A program made the position numbers and the translations under genes. From VRUE01 sp963717375 (GTDB lineage Bacteria; Actinomycetota; Thermoleophilia; Solirubrobacterales; 70-9), in contig OY970329.1 in assembly GCA_963717375.1 (NCBI GenBank), positions 186,001 through 250,000 on the forward strand: a stretch of DNA of 64,000 nt, read 5' to 3'. The notes under the pieces were generated by a model, which saw only the letters and a list, made by a program, of their open reading frames with translations, was not told where the DNA came from and searched no databases. Numbering within the stretch: position 1 is the stretch's first letter; every line of letters begins with the position of its first letter. Below are positions 15,789 to 22,890 of the stretch, one piece after another.

Positions 15789-16403
15789 ATGAGGATCCCA
15801 CTTTGCGTGGTCGTGGCGGCGTTGCTCGGCATGCTCGCGTTTGCAGCCGTTCCCGCTGCCGCCACCACGTACCACATCAAAAGCTGCATGAAAGAAACCG
15901 AAGAATGTAAAACCGCCACTGCCGGGAGCGAATTTGAAATCACCTCCAAAGAATTCGTCCTCGAAGCCGAAGGGAAAGTGGACGACAAATGCAATGTGAC
16001 CTTAAAAGGGAAAGTGGTCGACGCCACGACTGAAAAATCCGGCGACGCGATGGAAATGTCGATAACCAGCGCCAAATTCACTGAATGCACGAATGGCGCG
16101 GTGGAACCGAGTGGCCTGCCGTGGAAAGAGGCTGTCGACGCGACCGAATATGAATCAGCGGGTTCGCTCGAGATCCCGATGAAATTCACCAAAGGCGGCT
16201 GCCTCTACGAAACCACGGCGATCGTCGACACCGTCTTACAGTTCATTATCAACAAACCTGGCTCCTCGGAAATCATCGACAAAGGCGGGGTCGTGAGGGT
16301 CACGGGGAAATGCAAATTGTTATTGACGGTCTTCCAGAGGGACTTCGTGCGCCTACTCGGCGACGCGAACTTACCCGGCGCCGACAACCTGATGATTGGC
16401 TAG
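15789..16403 (+). CDS. Secreted protein of unknown function with atypical codon use
   Basis: A protein of 204 residues. A signal peptide (about 1-25, core VVVAALLGMLAFAAVPAAA) is followed by a Cys-containing beta-rich body (SCMKETEECK, DDKCNVTLKGK, SAKFTECTNG, KGGCLYETT, TGKCKLLL). It resembles the large families of small secreted proteins seen in Thermoleophilia, but I cannot assign a function. ATG 15789 has GGGAGGGAGAG upstream and starts the signal peptide. Lysine and glutamate are mostly AAA and GAA, whereas neighbouring genes use AAG and GAG, so local GC is clearly lower. The gene is flanked by a tandem repeat on the left and a 34-nt palindrome on the right. Recent transfer or unusual selection on codon use are both possible. 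Confidence 0.7.
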   Translation: MRIPLCVVVAALLGMLAFAAVPAAATTYHIKSCMKETEECKTATAGSEFEITSKEFVLEAEGKVDDKCNVTLKGKVVDATTEKSGDAMEMSITSAKFTECTNGAVEPSGLPWKEAVDATEYESAGSLEIPMKFTKGGCLYETTAIVDTVLQFIINKPGSSEIIDKGGVVRVTGKCKLLLTVFQRDFVRLLGDANLPGADNLMIG

Positions 16404-16422
16404 CGACCTCGGACTAAGCGTT

Positions 16423-16456
16423 GATCCGCTACGGGGCAATTGCCTCGTAGCGGATC
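16423..16456. terminator. 34-nt near-perfect palindrome between convergent genes
   Basis: The two 17-nt arms (16423-16439 and 16440-16456) pair throughout with a single G-T. The palindrome overlaps the 3' end of the minus-strand MBL gene and lies 19 bp after the stop of the secreted protein. It has no T tract on either side, so it may be a bidirectional hairpin that stabilises 3' ends rather than a classical intrinsic terminator. Confidence 0.55.
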
Positions 16457-17436
16457 ACGTCCCCGTCGTTGGCTTCCCGCACCCGATCCTCGTTGACCAG
16501 CAGGTCGGCGTGGCCGATCACCTCGGAGAGGGTGAGGAAGGCTTGGGTGACGGCGACGTTGCCCCAGATCGACTGGGCGATCTCGAAGCCGCTGCGCGGC
16601 TCTTCGGCGATCAGCTTGTAGATCTTCTCCTTGCGCCGTTCGTGCTTGGCGATGCGGTCGTCGATCAGGGCGACGTGGTCGACGATCGGCTCGCCATGGC
16701 CGGAGAGGACGATCTCGGCCGGCATCTCGCGCGTCGCGAGCATCGACTCGATATAGGTAACTAGCGCCTGCGGGCGCTGGCTCGAACCGTCGAGAGGGCG
16801 ACTGATCAGCGGGTTGGAGGAGATGTGGGCGATCAGGTGATCGGCGGCGATCAGGATCTTGCGATCCTCGTCCCAGAAGACGGTGTCGGAGGGGCTGTGG
16901 CCGGGACGGTGGATCGCCTGCAGGGTGCGATCGCCGAACGAAAGCACCTGGCCGTCCGCGAGCGGCTCGGTCACCTCGACGTGCGAGCCCCAGCCGCGGA
17001 AGCTGCGCGAGACGCTGCGCAGCGCCACCGTCACCTCCTCCGGGATGCCGTTGCGGATCATCAGCTCGACCGCGAAATGGTCCTCAGCCTCGGCGTCCTC
17101 GTCGAAGTTGGCCAGCCGCTCGCTGGCGATGCCGAGCGCGGCGACCCTGGCACCGGAGCGCTGGACGACGATCTCGGCCAATCCCAAATGGTCGATGTGC
17201 TGGTGGGTGATGACCAGCAACTCGAGGTCCTCGATCGAGTGACCGTGAGCGGCCAGCTGCGACTGCAGCTCGTCGAGCGCCTTGCCCGAGTTGGGCCCGG
17301 TGTCGACCAGGGTCAGCGGCTCGTCCTCGATCAGGTAGCAGTTGACCCGCCCGACCGCGAAGGGGGTCGGAATCCGCAGGCAGTGGATCCCGGCCAGCGC
17401 CGCCTGCTCCAGCGCCTGCTCGGGAGTGAGCGTCAC
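16429..17436 (-). CDS. MBL-fold metallo-hydrolase (glyoxalase II/LACTB2-like)
   Basis: A protein of 335 residues. THQHIDHLG is the HxHxDH metal motif, RPGHSPSD supplies the third-ligand His, and AADHLIAH with SGHGEPI gives the remaining metal residues. A C-terminal helical extension (about 260-335, RRKEKIYKLIAEE onward) resembles the winged-helix tail of LACTB2-type enzymes. Such proteins hydrolyse thioesters, lactones or RNA, and the substrate cannot be assigned. GTG at 17434-17436 overlaps the stop of the upstream phosphohexomutase (GTGA). Order on this strand is HIT, phosphohexomutase, MBL, all joined by 4-nt overlaps. Confidence 0.82.
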   Translation of the reverse strand: MTLTPEQALEQAALAGIHCLRIPTPFAVGRVNCYLIEDEPLTLVDTGPNSGKALDELQSQLAAHGHSIEDLELLVITHQHIDHLGLAEIVVQRSGARVAALGIASERLANFDEDAEAEDHFAVELMIRNGIPEEVTVALRSVSRSFRGWGSHVEVTEPLADGQVLSFGDRTLQAIHRPGHSPSDTVFWDEDRKILIAADHLIAHISSNPLISRPLDGSSQRPQALVTYIESMLATREMPAEIVLSGHGEPIVDHVALIDDRIAKHERRKEKIYKLIAEEPRSGFEIAQSIWGNVAVTQAFLTLSEVIGHADLLVNEDRVREANDGDVIRYEAIAP

Positions 17437-18815
17437 GCCCGAATCAACCCGAGCACCTCGTCGCGCTTGGCCTCCATGTCCTCGCGCGAGACCAGCGACT
17501 CGAGGTTGAGCCTCAGTAGCGGCTCGGTATTGGAGGGCCGCACGTTGAAGTGCCAGTCCGGGTAGTCGACCGAGACCCCGTCGAGGGTCGTCTGTTCCCC
17601 GTCGGAGTAGCGCTCGGCGATCTCGGCCATCTTCGCCTCCTGGTCGGCGACCTCGGAGTTGATCTCGCCGGAGATGAAGTAGCGCGAGCGAAACTCGGCC
17701 ATCAGCTCGCCCAGCGAGCGCCCGTCGACCGAGAGCAGCTCCAACACCAGCAGCGCCGGGATCGTGCCCGAGTCGGCGTTCCAGAAGTCGCGGAAGTAGT
17801 AGTGGCCGGAGACCTCGCCGCCGAAGACGGCGCCCTCCTCGCGCATGCGCCGCTTGAAGAAGGCGTGGCCGACTCGGGAGAGGTCCGAACGGCCGCCTTC
17901 AGCGGCGACCAGGTCCGGCACGGCACGGCTCGAGCGCGGGTCGTAGAGAATCGTCGCGCCAGGATTCTTCGCCAGCGCGGCGCGGGCGAGCAGGGCGCAG
18001 ATGAAATCGCCGTCGCAGAACTCGCCGCTGCCGTCGATGAAGAAGCAGCGGTCGGCGTCGCCGTCCCAGGCAATGCCGAGGTCGGCGCCGGAGGCCCGCA
18101 CTCGATCGATGATCATCCGCCGGTTCTCCTCCAGCAGCGGGTTCGGTTCGTGGTCGGGGAACTCGCCGTCGGGTTCGAAGTACATCTCCTCGAGCTCGAG
18201 TCCGAGCTTGCCCAGGATCGGGCCGACCATCGGGCCCGACATTCCGTTGCCGCCGTCGACCACGACCTTCATTGGCTTCACCTTGGCCGAGTCGATGAAA
18301 GAAAGGGCGCTGGCGCGGTACTCCTCCCAGATGTCGACCTCCTCGAAGGAGCCGCCGCCGGGAGCGTGGCCGAGACCCGCTTCGATCTCCTTGCGGACGT
18401 CGCCGATCCCGGCTTCGCCGGAGAGGGGGAGGGCGCCCTCGCGGACCAGCTTCACCCCGGTGTAGGCCTTGGGGTTGTGCGAGGCGGTGACCATCGCGCC
18501 GCCGTCGAGCTCCCGCGAGCCGACCAGGTGGTAGAGCATCTCGGTGGCGACCATGCCGGCGTCGATCACGGTCGCGCCCTCGAAGATCAAACCGTCGCGC
18601 AGCTCGGCCGCCATCTCCGGCGCGGTTAGGCGCATGTCGCGGCCGAGGCCGACGCGGAGCTCGGAGGGCTGCTTGCCACGCAGGCGCGCCAGCACCCTGG
18701 CGAAGGCGCGCCCGATCGCGTGCGCCGTGGTCTCGTCCATCTCGGAGCCGTAGAGACCGCGGATGTCGTATGCCTTGAAGATGCCGGCCGGGGCCAGGAT
18801 CGGTTGCTCGCTCAA
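17433..18815 (-). CDS. manB: Phosphomannomutase/phosphoglucomutase
   Basis: A 460-residue alpha-D-phosphohexomutase that interconverts hexose 6- and 1-phosphates to feed nucleotide-sugar synthesis. Visible motifs are FKAYDIRG near the N-terminus, the phosphoserine loop VTASHNPKAYTG, the metal loop DGDADRC, the sugar-binding GGEVSGHYYF and a final phosphate-binding RPSNTEPLLRL. A TTG at 18813-18815 is taken as start: it overlaps the HIT stop (TTGA), has GAAGGGAG upstream, and begins SEQPILAPAGIFKAYDIRG. A longer frame reads through the HIT gene antisense to sense and is not credible. It likely supplies Man-1-P or Glc-1-P to the surface-glycan genes in this window. Confidence 0.9.
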   Translation of the reverse strand: MSEQPILAPAGIFKAYDIRGLYGSEMDETTAHAIGRAFARVLARLRGKQPSELRVGLGRDMRLTAPEMAAELRDGLIFEGATVIDAGMVATEMLYHLVGSRELDGGAMVTASHNPKAYTGVKLVREGALPLSGEAGIGDVRKEIEAGLGHAPGGGSFEEVDIWEEYRASALSFIDSAKVKPMKVVVDGGNGMSGPMVGPILGKLGLELEEMYFEPDGEFPDHEPNPLLEENRRMIIDRVRASGADLGIAWDGDADRCFFIDGSGEFCDGDFICALLARAALAKNPGATILYDPRSSRAVPDLVAAEGGRSDLSRVGHAFFKRRMREEGAVFGGEVSGHYYFRDFWNADSGTIPALLVLELLSVDGRSLGELMAEFRSRYFISGEINSEVADQEAKMAEIAERYSDGEQTTLDGVSVDYPDWHFNVRPSNTEPLLRLNLESLVSREDMEAKRDEVLGLIRA

Positions 18816-19300
18816 AATGCTCCCTTCAGAGCCTCGTAGCTCTGCTCGAGGGTCTGCGGCATCACCCGGGTATCGGCGATCACCGGCATGAAGTTGGTGT
18901 CGCCGCCCCAGCGTGGAACCACGTGCATATGTATGTGGTGCTCGACCCCGGCGCCGGCGACGCGGCCCTGGTTGAAGCCGACGTTGAAGCCGTGCGGGCT
19001 GTAGACGTCCTCGAGCCGGCTCATCGCCAGCTGCGCGAAACCCATCATCTCGGCAACGGTCTCCGACGGCAGCTCCTGAATCCGGCCGATATGGGCGTAA
19101 GGAGCGACCATCAGGTGGCCGTTGGTGTACGGGAAGAGGTTGAGGATCACGAAGCTGCGCTCGCCGCGATGGACGATCAGCGTCGCCTCGTCGTCGTCCG
19201 CCGCCGGCTTGGCGCAGAAGATGCACTCCTCCTCGTTGTCCTTCGCCGCGTCCTTCACGTAGGCGAGGCGCCAGGGCGCCCAGATCCGAAAGTTGGCCAC
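18812..19300 (-). CDS. HIT family nucleotide hydrolase/Ap4A phosphorylase-like
   Basis: A protein of 162 residues. The histidine triad H122-x-H124-x-H126 lies in HHIHMHVVPRW, and a CxxC (C26, C29) near the N-terminus in ECIFCAK is the zinc site typical of actinobacterial diadenosine tetraphosphate phosphorylases. The N-terminal WAPWRLAYV motif is also characteristic of that branch. The protein would cleave dinucleoside polyphosphates or AMP conjugates in the cytoplasm. It is the first gene of the HIT, manB, MBL overlapping series, and its stop overlaps the TTG of manB. Confidence 0.88.
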   Translation of the reverse strand: MANFRIWAPWRLAYVKDAAKDNEEECIFCAKPAADDDEATLIVHRGERSFVILNLFPYTNGHLMVAPYAHIGRIQELPSETVAEMMGFAQLAMSRLEDVYSPHGFNVGFNQGRVAGAGVEHHIHMHVVPRWGGDTNFMPVIADTRVMPQTLEQSYEALKGAF

Positions 19301-19312
19301 AAGTCGGGCAGG

Positions 19313-20320
19313 CTACAGCCAGCCTCGCCTGCGGAAGTAGGCGACCATGCCGACCAGGATCGCCAGCATCGCGCCGACCACGATCCAGAAGGCGACAATG
19401 CTCTGCTCTCCGGGCACCCGGGAGTTCATGCCCCAGACGCTGGCGATCAGGGTCAGCGGCAGGACGATGACGCTGATCGAGGTGAGCACGCGGAGGATGT
19501 CGTTAACCCGATGGGAGATCACCGACTCGTTGGTCTCGGCCAACGCCTCGACCACCTCCTTGTAGTTCTCGAGCATGTCCCAGATCCGCTCGTGGGCGTC
19601 GACGATGTCGTCGAAGTAGATCTCGAGGTCGAGGTCGGTGGCGAGGTAGCGCTGCTTGACCCGCTCCAGGTCGCGCAGCACCGGCCGCTGCGGGCGGATC
19701 ACCTTGCGGAAATTGATGATCTCCTGCTTGACGTTGGAGATGTCGCGCACGACCTCCTCGGAGCGGCCCTCGAAGATGTCGTCCTCGAGCGCGTCGAGCT
19801 TGTTGCCGATCTTGCGCAGCATCGGGAAGCAGTAGTCGAAGCTGTCGTCGACGAGGCGGTAGAGCAGGTAACCGGAACCGCGCGAGAAGAGCTGCTCGCG
19901 CAGCTCCTCCTTTGCCCGGCAGCGCTCGAAGAGGTACTCGACCGGCTGCAGAGGCTGGTTCGGGATTGTCACCACGTAGCCGGGGCCGACGAAGAGGTCG
20001 AGCTCGCCCGTGCCCAGCCGCCCGGCGGCCGGATCGAAGACGGGGAAGTGGAGGACGATGAAGAGGTAATCGTCGTAGACGTCGATCTTCGGCCGCTGGT
20101 TGCGCGAGAGCACGTCCTCGAGGTCGAGCGCGTGGAAGTCGAAGTTCTCCTCCAGCCAGGTTCGCTCCAGGGACCCAGGCCGCTCGATATTGACCCAGCG
20201 CAGGCCGGAAGCGTCGATCTGCTCGACCCTGGGCGTCTGCGGTTCAGCCGGCGTCGCCGGAGAGATGAGCTCGTCGCGCCGGCCGACGCGTCGCAGCCTC
20301 GGCTTCGGAAGGTTCGGCAT
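19313..20320 (-). CDS. corA: CorA family divalent cation (Mg/Co) transporter
   Basis: A protein of 335 residues. A large cytoplasmic domain with charged helices precedes two C-terminal membrane helices (about 270-292 and 302-325). The signature GMN is present in SVWGMNSR after the first helix, and the loop SRVPGEQSIV follows. CorA pentamers import Mg or Co down the electrochemical gradient. The ATG at 20318-20320 begins MPNLPKPRLRR. It is transcribed away from the SAM riboswitch promoter, separated by about 100 bp, so the two divergent promoters share that gap. The last residues are RRRGWL, as in other actinobacterial CorA proteins. Confidence 0.9.
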   Translation of the reverse strand: MPNLPKPRLRRVGRRDELISPATPAEPQTPRVEQIDASGLRWVNIERPGSLERTWLEENFDFHALDLEDVLSRNQRPKIDVYDDYLFIVLHFPVFDPAAGRLGTGELDLFVGPGYVVTIPNQPLQPVEYLFERCRAKEELREQLFSRGSGYLLYRLVDDSFDYCFPMLRKIGNKLDALEDDIFEGRSEEVVRDISNVKQEIINFRKVIRPQRPVLRDLERVKQRYLATDLDLEIYFDDIVDAHERIWDMLENYKEVVEALAETNESVISHRVNDILRVLTSISVIVLPLTLIASVWGMNSRVPGEQSIVAFWIVVGAMLAILVGMVAYFRRRGWL

Positions 20321-20379
20321 CGTTCACGCTCATCGTCTCGTCAGGCATAGCCGCACAAGATTAACCGTCAACCCCGGCA

Positions 20380-20409
20380 TTGGCCGGCCGGGAATGCCCC
20401 TGGTAAGGT
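20380..20409 (+). promoter_or_regulatory. Putative sigma-70-type promoter of the SAM riboswitch transcript
   Basis: A -35-like TTGGCC (20380-20385) and a -10-like TAAGGT (20404-20409) are spaced by 18 bp. Transcription would begin around 20416, just before the aptamer P1 stem at 20427. The -35 match is weak. Confidence 0.45.
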
Positions 20410-20426
20410 TCATGCCTACATAAGCG

Positions 20427-20539
20427 CCACATCTAGAGGGGTGGAGGGACTGGCCCGTTGAAACCCCGGCAACCGCCCCGGACCGTCAGGTTCGGGGGAG
20501 GTGCCAACTCCAGCAGGTCTCGCGACCTGAAAGATGTGG
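20427..20539 (+). promoter_or_regulatory. SAM-I (S-box) riboswitch aptamer
   Basis: The conserved S-box core is present in order: GTGGAGGGACTGGCCC, then GTTGAAACCCCGGCAACC, a P3 hairpin, GAGGTGCCAACTCCAGC, a P4 hairpin closed by CAGGTC/GACCTG, and GAAAGATG. P1 is a perfect 8-bp pairing of CCACATCT (20427-20434) with AGATGTGG (20532-20539). S-box RNAs bind S-adenosylmethionine and normally switch off methionine or SAM supply genes when SAM is plentiful. Here the RNA precedes a threonine-synthase-like gene and a sulfur-carrier gene. A terminator and competing antiterminator follow directly. Confidence 0.95.
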
Positions 20540-20586
20540 GGAAAGTCCGATCGGACCTCTGCCCCACAAAAGGCGGAGGTTTTTTT
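20535..20586 (+). terminator. Riboswitch expression platform: antiterminator and intrinsic terminator
   Basis: Terminator: ACCTCTGCC (20555-20563) pairs with GGCGGAGGT (20572-20580) with one G-U, followed by seven T (20580-20586). Antiterminator: TGTGGGG (20535-20541, which includes the 3' strand of aptamer P1) pairs perfectly with CCCCACA (20562-20568), the 5' base and loop of the terminator. The small self-complementary hairpin GTCCGATCGGAC sits inside it. SAM binding locks P1, blocks the antiterminator and allows termination, an OFF switch. Confidence 0.9.
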
Positions 20587-20613
20587 GTTGGCGGTAACAA
20601 AAAGGAAGATCGG

Positions 20614-21846
20614 ATGGCAATAGAGAGCCTGAAGTGCAAGGAGTGCGGGGCGACGTACGACCTCGGCGCTCATTTCGCCTGTGAGAACTGCTTCGGCCCG
20701 CTCGAAGTGGCGTACGACTACTCGGCGCTGGAGCCGGCGGAGACCAAGCGCAAGATCCAGGCCGGGTCGCAGGGAATTTGGCGCTACGCCGACTTCCTGC
20801 CCTTCGAGGGGCGCCCCGGCGACCCGCTCGAGCCCGGCCTGACGCCGCTGCTGCGGGCCGACCGGCTCGCCGAACGCCTCGGGGTCGACGCCGAGATCTG
20901 GATCAAGAACGACGCCGCCAATCCCACCCACTCCTTCAAGGACAGGGTGGTCGCCGTCGCCGTCGCCAAGGCGCAGGAGCTGGGCTTCGACACGGTCGCC
21001 TGCGCCTCCACCGGCAACCTCGCCAACGCCGTCGCCGCCCACGCCGCCGCCGCCGGGCTCAAGTCCTACGTCTTCGTCCCCGCCAACCTCGAGGAGCAGA
21101 AGCTGCTCGCCACCGGCATCTATGGCACCAACCTGGTTGGCGTGCGCGGCAACTACGACGACGTCAACCGGCTCTGCACCCAGCTCGCCGAAACCCGGCC
21201 CTGGGCCTTCGTCAACGTCAACCTGCGCCCCTACTACGCCGAGGGCTCGAAGACCCTCGCCTACGAGACGGCCGAGCAGCTCGGCTGGGAGCTGCCCGAC
21301 CGCGTCGTCTGTCCGATCGCCTCGGGCTCACTCTTCACCAAGGTCGGCCGCGGCTTCCAGGAGTGGCTGGACATCGGCCTGGTCGAGGGCGAGCTGCCGG
21401 TCTTCAACGGTGCCCAGGCGGAGGGCTGCAGCCCCGTCGCCACCGCTTTCGCCGAAGGCTGGGACGTCTGCAAGCCGCAGCGGCCGGAGACGATCGCCAA
21501 GAGCCTGGCGATCGGCGACCCCGCCGACGGCCCCTACGCGGTCGAGCAGGCGCGGCGCACCAAGGGCGGGGTCGACTCGGTCACCGACGCCGAAATCCGC
21601 GACGGGATCAGCCTGCTGGCCGAGACCACCGGGATCTTCACCGAGACCGCGGGCGGGGTCACGATCGGCGTGCTGAAGAAGCTGGCCGAACGCGGCGAGA
21701 TCGCCTCGGGCGAGCGCGTCGTCGTCTACATCACCGGCGAGGGACTGAAGACCCTCGACGCGACCCGCGATAGGTTCCGCATGCACGAGATAGACCCCGA
21801 CCTCGACAGCTTCGAGTCCGAGTTCCGCCAGGAGGTAACCGTCTGA
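20614..21846 (+). CDS. thrC: Threonine synthase-like PLP enzyme under SAM riboswitch control
   Basis: A 410-residue fold-type II PLP enzyme. An N-terminal zinc ribbon (C8-x2-C11 and C24-x2-C27) precedes the catalytic domain. The PLP lysine is K109 in NPTHSFKDR, with STGNLANAVAAHAA as the substrate-phosphate loop. The family converts O-phosphohomoserine to threonine. Its position behind an S-box and its 1-nt overlap (TGATG) with a MoaD/ThiS-like gene suggest the paralogue might instead, or also, use O-phosphohomoserine to make homocysteine with a thiocarboxylated carrier protein, by analogy with CysM/CysO. That is inference; sequence alone supports ThrC. ATG 20614 follows GGAAG and lies 28 bp after the terminator. 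Confidence 0.85.
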   Translation: MAIESLKCKECGATYDLGAHFACENCFGPLEVAYDYSALEPAETKRKIQAGSQGIWRYADFLPFEGRPGDPLEPGLTPLLRADRLAERLGVDAEIWIKNDAANPTHSFKDRVVAVAVAKAQELGFDTVACASTGNLANAVAAHAAAAGLKSYVFVPANLEEQKLLATGIYGTNLVGVRGNYDDVNRLCTQLAETRPWAFVNVNLRPYYAEGSKTLAYETAEQLGWELPDRVVCPIASGSLFTKVGRGFQEWLDIGLVEGELPVFNGAQAEGCSPVATAFAEGWDVCKPQRPETIAKSLAIGDPADGPYAVEQARRTKGGVDSVTDAEIRDGISLLAETTGIFTETAGGVTIGVLKKLAERGEIASGERVVVYITGEGLKTLDATRDRFRMHEIDPDLDSFESEFRQEVTV

Positions 21847-22118
21847 TGTCAGTCACCGTGAAGATCCCGACCCAGCTCCGCGCGGCGACCGGGGGAGAGG
21901 CCGAGCTCGACGTCTCCGGCTCCACCGTCGGCGAGGTCCTCGACGCCGTCTTCGAGGCCCACGGCACCCTGCGCGAGCGGATCACCCAGGACGGCGACCT
22001 GCGCCGCTTCGTCAACGTCTACGTCAGCGGCGAGGACATCCGCTTCCAGCAGGGTCTCGAGACCCAGATCGACGACGGCGCCGAGGTAACGATCCTCCCG
22101 GCCGTCGCGGGTGGCTAA
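21846..22118 (+). CDS. MoaD/ThiS family sulfur-carrier protein
   Basis: A 90-residue ubiquitin-like protein ending in Gly-Gly, the tail that is adenylated and converted to a thiocarboxylate in MoaD, ThiS and CysO. The beta-grasp pattern is present: KIPTQLRAATGGEAELDVSG, then GSTVGEVLDAVFE, RFVNVYVSGEDIR and DGAEVTILPAVAGG. Closest in style to CysO and the MoaD-like proteins of actinobacteria. ATG at 21846 overlaps the ThrC-like stop by one base, implying obligate co-expression and functional partnership. No activating E1-like (MoeB/ThiF) or JAMM protease gene is in the window. Confidence 0.88.
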   Translation: MSVTVKIPTQLRAATGGEAELDVSGSTVGEVLDAVFEAHGTLRERITQDGDLRRFVNVYVSGEDIRFQQGLETQIDDGAEVTILPAVAGG

Positions 22119-22890
22119 GCCACCCGTCGTCATCCTCTGCGGGGGCCGCGGGACCAGGCTGCGCGAGCAGACCGAGAGCGTGCCGAAGGCGCTAGTAGAG
22201 ATTGGCGGCCGGCCGATCCTGTGGCACGTAATAGGGATATACGCGGCGCAGGGATTCGAGCGGTTTCTGCTCGCCACCGGATATCTGGGTGAGATGGTCG
22301 AGGAGTTCGTCGCGGCGAAAGACTGGCCTGGCAAAGTGGCGATCGAATGCGTGGATACGGGTCTCGATACACCGACCGGTGGCCGGATCGCTCAGCTCGG
22401 TGAGCGACTCGGTGGCGGAACCTTCTGCGCCACCTACGCCGACGGGGTCGCCGACATCGACCTTGACGCGCTGCTCGAGTTCCACCGCGAGCAGGGGGCA
22501 CTCGGAACGGTGACGGTCGTGCAACCGCACCTCCAGTGGGGGGTGGCGGAGATCGGGGGCGATGGCAGGGTCGAAGGCTTCATCGAGAAGCCGCGCAGCT
22601 CGCACTGGATCAACGGCGGCTTCTTCTGCTTCGAGCCCGGCGCGCTCGATTACCTACCCGACGACAGCGTGCTCGAGCGCGAGCCACTCGAACGACTGGC
22701 GGCCGACGGTCAGCTCAGCGCCTATCGGCACGGCGGCTTTTGGGACTGCATGGACACCTACAAGGACGCGGTCGTGCTCAACGATCTCTGGTCTTCGGGT
22801 GACGCACCTTGGCCTGCCTTCACCGATGCGAGAGTTGACCCACCTATAGCGGGGTCAACTCTCGCTTCGGTGCCCAGGAGCCGCCGGTGA
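22111..22890 (+). CDS. Glucose-1-phosphate cytidylyltransferase-like nucleotidyltransferase (RfbF-like)
   Basis: A protein of 259 residues. VVILCGGRGTRLREQTESVPKAL is the nucleotidyltransferase signature loop; VEIGGRPILWHVIGIY matches RfbF-type enzymes, which make CDP-glucose from CTP and Glc-1-P. Metal and sugar residues are seen at YADGVADIDLD and NGGFFCFEPG. GTG at 22111 overlaps the carrier-protein gene by 8 nt. The C-terminal 20-odd residues are encoded by a long inverted repeat (22821-22872) and look like an accidental extension past the usual end of the family. The next gene is the matching CDP-glucose 4,6-dehydratase-like enzyme, joined by GTGA. Confidence 0.82.
   Translation: MAKPPVVILCGGRGTRLREQTESVPKALVEIGGRPILWHVIGIYAAQGFERFLLATGYLGEMVEEFVAAKDWPGKVAIECVDTGLDTPTGGRIAQLGERLGGGTFCATYADGVADIDLDALLEFHREQGALGTVTVVQPHLQWGVAEIGGDGRVEGFIEKPRSSHWINGGFFCFEPGALDYLPDDSVLEREPLERLAADGQLSAYRHGGFWDCMDTYKDAVVLNDLWSSGDAPWPAFTDARVDPPIAGSTLASVPRSRR
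22821..22872 (+). repeat. 21-bp inverted repeat with 10-nt loop at the 3' end of the nucleotidyltransferase gene
   Basis: Arms 22821-22841 and 22852-22872 pair at 20 of 21 positions (one T-T mismatch). The uninterrupted 14-bp inner part is GCGAGAGTTGACCC with its complement. No T tract follows, and the next gene begins 15 bp later within the same operon. It could be an mRNA-stabilising or processing hairpin, or a palindromic element that inserted and extended the reading frame. Confidence 0.8.
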
